Below are positions 1 through 5,217 of a stretch of 9,956 nucleotides of DNA, one piece after another. The number at the start of each line of letters is the position of its first letter. The stretch's first letter is position 1. The position numbers and the translations under genes were made by a program. The notes beneath the pieces are model-generated. The model worked only from the letters and a program-made list of their open reading frames with translations. It ran no database searches and was not told the origin of the DNA. The stretch comes from JAVBMC01 sp031552845 (GTDB lineage: Bacteria > Verrucomicrobiota > Kiritimatiellia > RFP12 > DVOR01). The stretch covers positions 1 through 9,956 of the forward strand of contig JAVBMC010000033.1 in NCBI GenBank assembly GCA_031552845.1, read 5' to 3'.

Positions 1-36
1 TCCTTTCGGTTGTTTGGTTTAGTCATCAAAATGATA

Positions 37-137
37 CGAAAATCGGCCCGCCGATGGAACACTAAACGTCTCAACCGGCGGTTAGATTTTCGCGCCCCCC
101 ATGGGGGGCTCCCCTGAAAGAGAACGTGCCCGGGCAC
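37..137. other. Three consecutive hairpins in the upstream intergenic region
   Basis: No gene is visible in positions 1-210. Instead there are three back-to-back inverted repeats. The first is a composite stem: CGAAAATC (37-44) pairs with GATTTTCG (85-92), and inside it CCGCCG (48-53) pairs with CGGCGG (76-81), separated by a symmetric 3x3 internal loop. The second is the perfect palindrome GCCCCCCATGGGGGGC (94-109). The third is the perfect palindrome GTGCCCGGGCAC (126-137). None is followed by a T-run, so a standard intrinsic terminator is not supported. It could be the 3' end of an upstream structured RNA, a terminator or attenuator of an unusual type, or a dispersed palindromic repeat. 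The pairing is read directly; the role is unknown. Confidence 0.45.
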
Positions 138-210
138 CCCCTATCTGCAGGGAAAAGATATTTTACACTTTACATGTGGTTTGCGTACGTGGACGTATAG
201 GGTTGTTTTC

Positions 211-239
211 TTGTTTTCGGGCGGGGTTTGTGGTATAGT
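211..239 (+). promoter_or_regulatory. Predicted sigma70-type promoter of the four-gene operon
   Basis: A -35-like TTGTTT (211-216) is separated by exactly 17 bases from a -10-like TATAGT (234-239). This predicts a transcription start near 246, about 26 bases ahead of the ATG at 272. The position makes the upstream in-frame TTG at 239 an unlikely start, because it would overlap the -10 box. This is a motif match only; no transcript data are available. Confidence 0.5.
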
Positions 240-271
240 TGCGGGCTTGGTGGTTTGTGCGGGTGGTGGCT

Positions 272-1126
272 ATGATTGATGATTATGAGTTGTTGGATAG
301 TGGCGATGGGCGGAAGTTAGAGCGGTTTGGGGCTTTTGTTTTGGAGCGTCCGTGTGCTCAAGCTGTTTGGCGGCCTGAGTTGCCGGAGAGTACGTGGCTG
401 AAGGCCGATGCCGCGTTTGACCGGTCAGAGGGTAACCGTTGGCATGGGCGGAAATCTTTACCGCAGGAGTGGAATATCCGTACGGCGAATATTGGGTTCA
501 GGCTGTCGGGTACCGATTTTGGACACCTAGGCATCTTTCCAGAGCAGCGTGAGCAGTGGTTGTGGATTCAGGAGTGCGTGAGGGCCGCGAAGGTGCGGTT
601 GGGGCGTGCGCCGCAGGTGTTGAATTTGTTTGCGTATTCCGGAGGCTCAACCTTGGCCGCGGCTTTGGGTGGCGCGGAGGTGTGTCATTTGGATGCCTCG
701 AAGGGGATGGTGCAGTGGGCGCGGGGGAATGCAGAGGTGAATCATTTGAAGGAGCATCCGATCCGTTGGATTGTGGATGATGCGCATAAGTTCCTCTCGC
801 GTGAGGTGCGGCGCGGGCGGCGGTATGATGCAGTGATTTTAGATCCGCCGACGTTTGGGCGGGGGCAGGAGGGCGAGGTGTATAAGATTGAACGCGATTT
901 GCCCGATACGTTGAAGTTCTGCCGTGAGCTGCTTTCGGATTCGCCGTTGTTTGTGTTGCTTTCTGCCCATACGCCGGGGTATTCGCCCGTGGTGTTGCGG
1001 AATGTGCTGGCGCAGGCGGTGACGGGGGTGAAGGGTGAGATCGTTGCGGGCGAGATGGTGCTCTCGGGCAAAAAAGATGTGCTGGAGTTGCCGAGCGGAG
1101 CTTTTGCACGGTGGTCTGCAACATGA
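272..1126 (+). CDS. Class I SAM-dependent methyltransferase (COG1092/RlmI-like, probable rRNA methyltransferase)
   Basis: This 284-residue protein resembles the COG1092 group of SAM-dependent RNA methyltransferases, which modify bases of 23S rRNA in the cytoplasm. A SAM-binding Rossmann motif I is seen as NLFAYSGGSTLAAA (118-131), with an acidic residue ending strand 2 (D141 in HLDASKG), a motif around DD169-170 and a motif IV DPPTFGRG (191-198). The N-terminus is short; the PUA domain of E. coli RlmI is absent. Where C5-cytosine RNA methyltransferases carry a catalytic Cys, this protein reads LLSAHTPGY (229-237), so m5C chemistry is doubtful and the target base is open. ATG 272 was chosen because it follows a GGTGG-rich ribosome site and lies 26 bases after the predicted transcription start; an in-frame TTG at 239 falls inside the -10 box. 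The stop overlaps the start of folC as ATGA, indicating coupling. Confidence 0.85.
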   Translation: MIDDYELLDSGDGRKLERFGAFVLERPCAQAVWRPELPESTWLKADAAFDRSEGNRWHGRKSLPQEWNIRTANIGFRLSGTDFGHLGIFPEQREQWLWIQECVRAAKVRLGRAPQVLNLFAYSGGSTLAAALGGAEVCHLDASKGMVQWARGNAEVNHLKEHPIRWIVDDAHKFLSREVRRGRRYDAVILDPPTFGRGQEGEVYKIERDLPDTLKFCRELLSDSPLFVLLSAHTPGYSPVVLRNVLAQAVTGVKGEIVAGEMVLSGKKDVLELPSGAFARWSAT

Positions 1127-2439
1127 AATCATTTGAAGTTTTATTGAGCGAGGCGCGTCAGTTTGGGATTCAGCCGGGACTGGATGCGGTTGCGTGTGTT
1201 CTGGAAGCGCTGGGGCATCCGGAGCAGAAGATTGCCGCCATTCATATTGCGGGTACCAATGGCAAGGGTTCTGTCGCGGCGTTGTGCGAGGTTGCCTTGC
1301 GCGTAGCGGGGCATCGGGTGGGGCGGTTTACATCGCCGCATCTGTTGCAAGTGAATGAGCGGATCTTGCTGGATGGCGTGGTGATCACTGATGAGGAGCT
1401 GGAGGCTTGTGCGGCGGTGATTCAATCAAGGGCGGATGTGAGCGGCTTGTCGTTTTTTGAGTTGTTGACGGTGGTAGCATTTGTGGCGTTTGAGCGGGCG
1501 GGGATTCGACTGGTAGTTTTGGAGACGGGGCTAGGCGGACGTTTGGATGCGACGAATGTGGTGCTGCCGTTGGTGTCGGTGATGACGCGCATCGGGCTGG
1601 ACCATTGTAGCGTGCTGGGGGATTCGCTTGCGGCGGTTGCGGCTGAAAAGGCGGGGATTATCAAGCCGGGACGTCCGGTTGTATTGGGTGCAATGCCGGA
1701 TGAGGCAGCGGGGGTGATCCGCCGTGTTGCCGCTTCGGCAGGGGCGCAGCTGTATCCGGCTGAAGAAATGGCAACGGTGCAGTCGACCAAGCGTACGCTG
1801 TATGGGCAGACAGTGAAGGCGTGTGTGGGGGATGTGAATTTGCCGCCGACGTTGTGCAGGCTGGGGGGAATTTATCAGTTGGAGAATATCGCCACGGCGT
1901 TTGCTGCGCTGACGGTGTTGCAGGGCATCGGCATTGAGATTCCGGAAAACGCGTTTATTGAGGCGTTGCGTACGGTGTGCTGGCCGGGGCGTTTTCAGCA
2001 GGTGGAGGAGGAGCCGCCGATGATTTTGGATTGTGCGCATAATCCGGATGGCATGCGGGCTTTGCGTGTGGCGGTGGATAGATTGCAGTTCAAGGGACCT
2101 GTGGGGCTGGTGTGCGGGATGTGCGCCGATAAGGATGTTCGGCAATCGGTGGCGGAGATCGCCCCGGCGGTGAGCCGGGTGTGGACTGTGCCGGTGCCGA
2201 GCGAACGGGGATTGCCGCCGGAGGAGTTACGGACGTTGTTCAGCGTGCGGGCGCAGGCGGTGGATTCGCTGGCGCTGGGGCTGGAACAGGCGCGTTCGTG
2301 GGCGGATATTAATAATGGGCTGCTGATTGTGGCGGGGTCGATCTTTCTGGCCGGAGAGGTGCTGGCGTTGACTGGAAATTACCCTTATGGGAGCGTCACG
2401 CGGCGGGATTCAAATGAGGTGGTGTCATGTACGAAGTGA
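1123..2439 (+). CDS. folC: Bifunctional folylpolyglutamate synthase / dihydrofolate synthase (Mur ligase family)
   Basis: FolC adds glutamate to dihydropteroate or folates using ATP, which retains folate in the cytoplasm. The 438-residue length is normal for the family. Visible motifs in order are the P-loop HIAGTNGKGS (41-50), FTSPHL (69-74), the family signature ETGLGGRLDATN (134-145), GLDHCSVLG (158-166), EKAGIIKPG (176-184), QLENIATA (253-260), WPGRFQ (288-293) and the C-terminal domain motif LDCAHNPDG (303-311). ATG 1123 is preferred over the GTG at 1111 because it forms an ATGA overlap with the preceding gene and gives the usual N-terminus just ahead of the first helix. The 3' end overlaps the Nudix gene by 13 bases. 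The sense strand is very G-rich. The gene is complete with no missing key residue. Whether it does dihydrofolate synthase, folylpolyglutamate synthase or both cannot be told from sequence. Confidence 0.95.
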   Translation: MKSFEVLLSEARQFGIQPGLDAVACVLEALGHPEQKIAAIHIAGTNGKGSVAALCEVALRVAGHRVGRFTSPHLLQVNERILLDGVVITDEELEACAAVIQSRADVSGLSFFELLTVVAFVAFERAGIRLVVLETGLGGRLDATNVVLPLVSVMTRIGLDHCSVLGDSLAAVAAEKAGIIKPGRPVVLGAMPDEAAGVIRRVAASAGAQLYPAEEMATVQSTKRTLYGQTVKACVGDVNLPPTLCRLGGIYQLENIATAFAALTVLQGIGIEIPENAFIEALRTVCWPGRFQQVEEEPPMILDCAHNPDGMRALRVAVDRLQFKGPVGLVCGMCADKDVRQSVAEIAPAVSRVWTVPVPSERGLPPEELRTLFSVRAQAVDSLALGLEQARSWADINNGLLIVAGSIFLAGEVLALTGNYPYGSVTRRDSNEVVSCTK

Positions 2440-2891
2440 TTGCGAGAGGGGTTTTGATTGCCAACGGCAGCGTGCTGTTGTGCCGGCATAAAGGGAGGAA
2501 GACATCCTATCTGCCGGGGGGGCATATCGACCCCGGCGAACAGGCGCGGGCGGCGTTGGTGCGTGAGCTGCATGAAGAGATGGGGCTGGAGGTGACGGCA
2601 AATGAATTTCTGGGTTGCTGCGAGCATGCGTTCTTTCAAGACGGCAGACTTCACACGGAGGTCAATCTGATTTTCGCGATGCATTGCAAAGCGTTGGAGT
2701 CGCGGCCGGAGACGCTGCATTCGCAGGAAAATTGGCTGGAGTTCTTTTGGCAGGATTGTGCGAGCCTGAAGGAGGCAACGCTGTTGCCGGATGTGTTAGT
2801 GGAGTGGCTGGCGGATGGCATGCCGAAGTCGCCTATGTTTTTAACGAGCGGTGATGCATGGTCAAGACAGCATCCGGGAGGAGTGCAATGA
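2427..2891 (+). CDS. Nudix hydrolase (MutT-like)
   Basis: This is a 154-residue Nudix domain protein that hydrolyses a nucleoside diphosphate linked to another moiety, using Mg2+. The Nudix box GX5EX7REUXEEXGU is a perfect match at residues 32-54 (G32, E38, R46-E47, E50-E51, G53), preceded by the usual beta strands (GVLIANGSVLLCRH) and the YLPGGH entry motif. It is a compact single-domain enzyme without extra targeting sequences. The substrate cannot be assigned from sequence. Its position next to folC suggests, without proof, either general nucleotide clean-up or dihydroneopterin triphosphate hydrolysis in folate synthesis (the role of E. coli NudB). The ATG lies inside the last codons of folC, and its own TGA overlaps the start of the next gene as ATGA. 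Confidence 0.9.
   Translation: MYEVIARGVLIANGSVLLCRHKGRKTSYLPGGHIDPGEQARAALVRELHEEMGLEVTANEFLGCCEHAFFQDGRLHTEVNLIFAMHCKALESRPETLHSQENWLEFFWQDCASLKEATLLPDVLVEWLADGMPKSPMFLTSGDAWSRQHPGGVQ
2876..2883 (+). promoter_or_regulatory. Strong Shine-Dalgarno that sets the pseudouridine synthase start
   Basis: GGGAGGAG sits four bases before the ATG at 2888 and inside the end of the Nudix gene. It is the best ribosome site in the operon and favours ATG 2888 over the in-frame ATG at 2858, which would overlap the upstream gene by 34 bases and has no comparable site. Confidence 0.75.
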
Positions 2892-3928
2892 GAGAATCGA
2901 CAGGTGGAGAACGCCGCACAGGGCGCAGCGGCAGTAGAAGCACAGGCAAGAGCAGCGAGACAGGCGCCAAGCGTAGCGCACGTCCCAGCGGAGGACGTTC
3001 GAGCGGTGAGCGTTCAGGAGGCGCGGGGCGTCCGAGTGGCGGGCGTGGTGCCGGACGGAGCGGTAATCGTGGCGGCGGACGGCGGACAATGGCGGGACAT
3101 GTGGTGCCGCGTTTGTTTGCGGGTAAGACGTTAATAGACTTTTTGGCGGAGCGTTTGGGCGTTTCGAACCGCAAGGCGAAGGGATTGATTGATGAGCGCG
3201 TGGTGTGGGTAAACCGTCAGCTGGTGTGGATTGCCAATCATATTCTGCGCTCGGGCGATACAGTGGAGTTTCCGTCGGGCGAGGATAAGCGTACTCCGTT
3301 TGAACGGAAGCATGTCCGCGTGTTGTGGGAAGACGACCATTATTTGTTTGCCGATAAACCCGCGGGGGTGTTGAGCGTGGGACGTGACAGCGCCGAAGAA
3401 ATTCTACGCGAGCAGACGGGGTGTGCGGCTTTGCGGGCGGTGCATCGTTTGGATAAAGACACATCGGGCGCCAATCTGTTTGCAAAGACTGCGGCAGGTT
3501 TTGAAGGAGCGGTATCGGTCTTTAAAACGCGGCAGGTGCTGAAGGTGTATAATGCGATTGTGATGGGGCGGATTGACCGCGGCACTTCAACCATCGCCGA
3601 GGATTTGGAAGGCGAGCGGGCCGTGACGCATATGTCGAAGATTGCAGCGAATGATGATATTTCATTTGTTCGTCTGAGGATTGAGACGGGGCGCACGCAC
3701 CAAATCCGCAAGCATTTGTCGGGCATCCGCCATCCGATCCTGGGCGATCATGAGTATGGCATGAAGCGTGCGCGCGATCCGCGGATTGTGAGCGTGGCGC
3801 GGCAGATGCTGCACTCGGTGGAGATTGAAATGCCGCATCCGCTCAAGCCGGGTGAGAAGCTGCGGGCGCATTCGCCGCTTCCCGCGGACTTCCGACGGAC
3901 GCTCAAGCTTTTCGGACTGGGCAAATAG
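2888..3928 (+). CDS. RluA-family rRNA/tRNA pseudouridine synthase with Arg/Gly/Ser-rich N-terminal tail
   Basis: This 346-residue enzyme converts uridine to pseudouridine in structured RNA. After an unusual 66-residue tail comes an S4-type RNA-binding domain (about 74-130: RLFAGKTLIDFLAERLGVSN through RSGDTVEF), then the catalytic domain with DKPAGVLSV (156-164), the RluA signature HRLDKDTSG (186-194, catalytic Asp189), ETGRTHQIRKHL (266-277) and RHPILGDHEYG (281-291). The tail holds 15 arginines among Gly and Ser with RGG/RSGG-like units and should be disordered and basic, probably adding RNA affinity. ATG 2888 is chosen for its GGGAGGAG site and ATGA overlap with the Nudix gene. ATG 3089 would remove the tail but lacks a good ribosome site. 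The target uridine cannot be assigned. No T-tailed hairpin follows the stop. Confidence 0.92.
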   Translation: MRESTGGERRTGRSGSRSTGKSSETGAKRSARPSGGRSSGERSGGAGRPSGGRGAGRSGNRGGGRRTMAGHVVPRLFAGKTLIDFLAERLGVSNRKAKGLIDERVVWVNRQLVWIANHILRSGDTVEFPSGEDKRTPFERKHVRVLWEDDHYLFADKPAGVLSVGRDSAEEILREQTGCAALRAVHRLDKDTSGANLFAKTAAGFEGAVSVFKTRQVLKVYNAIVMGRIDRGTSTIAEDLEGERAVTHMSKIAANDDISFVRLRIETGRTHQIRKHLSGIRHPILGDHEYGMKRARDPRIVSVARQMLHSVEIEMPHPLKPGEKLRAHSPLPADFRRTLKLFGLGK

Positions 3929-3934
3929 AGAAAA

Positions 3935-3955
3935 GTAATAGGTGATAGGTAATAA
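3935..3955. repeat. Heptameric tandem repeat GTRATAG
   Basis: Three 7-base units lie in tandem just after the operon: GTAATAG, GTGATAG, GTAATAA. The same type of GTAATAG/GTGATAG tract is, from memory, a common intergenic repeat in genomes of the Verrucomicrobia and Planctomycetes group and other uncultured bacteria; I cannot confirm copy number here. Confidence 0.7.
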
Positions 3956-3960
3956 ATTGG

Positions 3961-4010
3961 GAGAGGCTGACGCGCAGAGAGGCTCACGCGGAGACACGGA
4001 GTCGCGGAGA
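3961..4010. repeat. 16-bp imperfect tandem repeat (GAGAGGCTSACGCGSA)
   Basis: Two adjacent 16-base units, GAGAGGCTGACGCGCA (3961-3976) and GAGAGGCTCACGCGGA (3977-3992), differ at two positions. A third, more diverged unit GACACGGAGTCGCGGA (3993-4008) follows. Read on the minus strand this gives the SPRLRVSASPRE-like peptide often annotated as spurious hypothetical protein in repeat-rich genomes, so no gene is called. Confidence 0.75.
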
Positions 4011-4024
4011 GAATGGGAGAGAAT

Positions 4025-4056
4025 ATCCGCAGATTTTACAGATGGACGCAGATGAA
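4025..4056. repeat. Degenerate CGCAGAT repeat tract
   Basis: The words CCGCAGAT, ACAGAT and ACGCAGAT recur at roughly 12-base spacing, joined by T- or GA-rich linkers. It abuts the 16-bp and 7-bp tracts, so 3935-4056 is a mosaic of three unrelated short repeat types packed together. This looks like a dispersed intergenic repeat of unknown mechanism. Confidence 0.6.
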
Positions 4057-4272
4057 GAGTGAAGGGGGCTCTGATGCGGTGTGGCGATTTCGGTGAAACC
4101 TGCCCGATCTTTTTCTGACGGACTGTTTACACGCTCTAAAATGTCTTTTTGCACCCTGTTCCCTGAAACGAATAGATTTTGTGAGGGTAAGGGGGTAGTT
4201 GTGGAGATTTTTTTCACCTCAAAAATATATCAAAACCGGGGTCTAATCATTCGTGATTGCGTCCGTGATTGG
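4057..4272. other. Intergenic stretch with no supported gene
   Basis: A reading frame of 82 codons exists on the + strand at 4081-4329, but it has no ribosome site, no recognisable domain and low-complexity coding character. I see no RNA gene or terminator here. The word CGTGATTG occurs twice near the right end (4252-4259 and 4264-4271). Confidence 0.5.
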
Positions 4273-4302
4273 AGTCACTCGCGGACACGAGTGGGTGTGA
4301 CT
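4273..4302. other. Hairpin with direct-repeat-like right arm
   Basis: CACTCG (4276-4281) pairs with CGAGTG (4288-4293) around the loop CGGACA. An alternative longer pairing joins AGTCAC (4273-4278) to GTGACT (4297-4302). The two right-hand partners GAGTG and GTGTG make the helix slippable. Confidence 0.4.
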
Positions 4303-4325
4303 TGCAGGCGCTTATACTTTCAGGG

Positions 4326-4422
4326 GTAGGTACGAGTGAGAGTACATGGTAGACGCCTTCAACTTCAAAGGCACGTACGACTCGTACTCACCTGTACCTA
4401 CGAGTGAGTTTGCCTCGTAGGC
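4326..4422. repeat. Inverted repeat with alternating TACGAG/CTCGTA words
   Basis: GTAGGTAC (4326-4333) pairs with GTACCTAC (4394-4401). The helix continues through GTGAG (4336-4340) with CTCAC (4387-4391) and TAC (4343-4345) with GTA (4384-4386). A small hairpin GCCTT/AAGGC (4355-4359/4368-4372) sits in the loop, and GCCT-CGT-AGGC (4412-4422) follows. The word TACGAG and its complement alternate in orientation at 4331, 4381, 4399 and 4414, and TACGAGTGAG is an exact direct repeat (4331-4340 and 4399-4408). This may be a protein-binding array, a dispersed palindrome or part of a structured RNA. Confidence 0.5.
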
Positions 4423-4443
4423 GCGGGGTTTCGCTGTAAGCGC

Positions 4444-4465
4444 ACGTCTTTGGGTTTGAAGACGT
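4444..4465. other. Perfect 7-bp hairpin
   Basis: ACGTCTT (4444-4450) pairs with AAGACGT (4459-4465) around an 8-base loop. No T-run follows, so it is not a standard terminator. It closes the hairpin cluster that starts at 4273. Confidence 0.4.
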
Positions 4466-4722
4466 CCGTGACTCAAATCGAAAAGGGAAACCCGTTCTGT
4501 GCCGTAGCACTCAGCAGAAATACCAATTGCATCAAAAGCAGGCATCGCGCTTGTTTTTGGCATAAGGGAGTTACCTCTTCCCTGTTATCTGTTGCTTTGC
4601 ATCGTATGGCATGAATTCGTGAGAAAAACGGACCATAGAAGGAGTTTGCTGTTCCAAGGGAAAACGTGCGGTGTACATAGTAGTTATGCACTACTTGAAA
4701 GACAAGGCCTTCAATTTTGTGC
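4466..4722. other. Intergenic stretch without a supported gene
   Basis: Two minus-strand open frames (83 and 92 codons) overlap each other here in different frames. Neither shows a known domain, and their sequences are rich in Cys, His and Ser as expected of non-coding DNA. Small hairpins such as GTGC-CGTA-GCAC (4499-4510) are present. Relic coding sequence cannot be excluded. Confidence 0.4.
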
Positions 4723-4751
4723 TTGCAATGCCTTCTGATAAGGGGTATCAT
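4723..4751 (+). promoter_or_regulatory. Promoter-like element ahead of the structured intergenic RNA
   Basis: TTGCAA (4723-4728) and TATCAT (4746-4751) are separated by exactly 17 bases. The -10 matches consensus in five of six positions and the -35 in four. The predicted start near 4758 lies about 43 bases before the first long stem at 4801. It is a motif match of the kind that also occurs by chance in AT-rich DNA. Confidence 0.35.
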
Positions 4752-4757
4752 ACTTGG

Positions 4758-5055
4758 CAGTACGGGTGATTCTTATAAATCCGTCTGTTCTTTTCCATCG
4801 TCGTGTACGTCCCTTGTGGGATGTGCGCGAATAGAATAAGCACACCGCTTATTACAGCTTCAACTGAAATCGCCAGTTTCTAATAACAAAGCTGAATAGG
4901 ATGGTGCGCTGCGTGTTTCTACACGTGGCGTATCCTCTTTTCATATTTTGTTATGGGTGTCTGGCGATACCTCAGTTGAGATATGACTTGGGGGTACGCC
5001 TTTTTTATTGCCTTGGGTGCATTCCTCTACAACAATATAGGCAAACGAAGGAATG
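4758..5055 (+). ncRNA. Candidate structured RNA (novel small RNA or long 5' leader)
   Basis: The core runs from 4801 to 4978. Stem A is 13 continuous pairs, 4801-4813 with 4818-4830, with a TTGT tetraloop. Stem B pairs AATAAGC (4835-4841) with GCTTATT (4847-4853). A 118-base rod follows: CAACTGA (4861-4867) with TCAGTTG (4972-4978), ATCGCCAG (4869-4876) with CTGGCGAT (4961-4968), ATAACAAA (4883-4890) with TTTGTTAT (4947-4954), GGAT (4899-4902) with ATCC (4932-4935), and a 10-bp top stem 4907-4916 with 4921-4930 around TTCT. Another hairpin pairs CATTCCT (5020-5026) with AGGAATG (5049-5055). Stem A has three and the top stem two T.G pairs, which hold only if the + strand is the RNA. The ends are guesses from the promoter-like element and the last hairpin. 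I recognise no known RNA family. Confidence 0.4.
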
Positions 5056-5104
5056 TCGTTATGAGCTTCTCCCATAAAACAAACTGGCAAGTATTCGAAT
5101 ATGC

Positions 5105-5133
5105 TTGATTGAATACTTTTAATTGAATACAAT
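5105..5133 (+). promoter_or_regulatory. Predicted sigma70-type promoter of the surface-protein gene
   Basis: TTGATT (5105-5110) and TACAAT (5128-5133) are 17 bases apart. The predicted start near 5140 gives a leader of about 78 bases that holds a small hairpin, TGTAG (5147-5151) with CTACA (5158-5162). The promoter overlaps a direct repeat ATTGAATAC (5108-5116 and 5122-5130) and the inverted pair TGATTG (5106-5111)/CAATCA (5130-5135), a layout that could be an operator. The palindrome TATTCGAATA (5092-5101) lies just upstream. Confidence 0.5.
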
Positions 5134-5204
5134 CACCTCGTTTTATTGTAGAGTAAACTACAGGCAGGCCGAATAAAACGCACTTTCCCAAGGCAGTATA
5201 GGTC

Positions 5205-5211
5205 AGAGGAG
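5205..5211 (+). promoter_or_regulatory. Ribosome binding site of the surface-protein gene
   Basis: AGAGGAG lies six bases ahead of the ATG at 5218, an almost ideal site, and supports this start, which also places a signal peptide at the N-terminus. Confidence 0.8.
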
Positions 5212-5217
5212 TTAATA

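Noticed and set aside
498..1124. Long minus-strand open frame opposite the methyltransferase
   Set aside because: It is rich in Pro, Ser, Thr, Ala and Arg, as expected from the complement of a G-rich gene, has no domain, and lies fully opposite a well-supported gene. Similar minus-strand frames opposite folC and the pseudouridine synthase were dropped for the same reason.
3984..4217. Minus-strand frame ending in a SPRLRVSA-like peptide
   Set aside because: The C-terminal half is a translation of the CGCAGAT and ACGCGGAG repeat tracts, a known source of spurious hypothetical proteins.
4081..4329. 82-codon + strand frame in the intergenic region
   Set aside because: No ribosome site, no promoter at a suitable distance, no domain, and it ends within a hairpin cluster.
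4312..4563. 83-codon minus-strand frame with two similar peptides (SYVPLKL and SYLPLKV)
   Set aside because: The internal similarity is explained by the inverted/direct repeat at 4326-4401. No domain and only a poorly spaced GAGG upstream. A decayed gene cannot be excluded.
4861..4978. Integron attC-like long imperfect palindrome
   Set aside because: Length and folding fit an attC site, but the ends do not carry the RYYYAAC and GTTRRRY core motifs and no cassette or integrase is visible.
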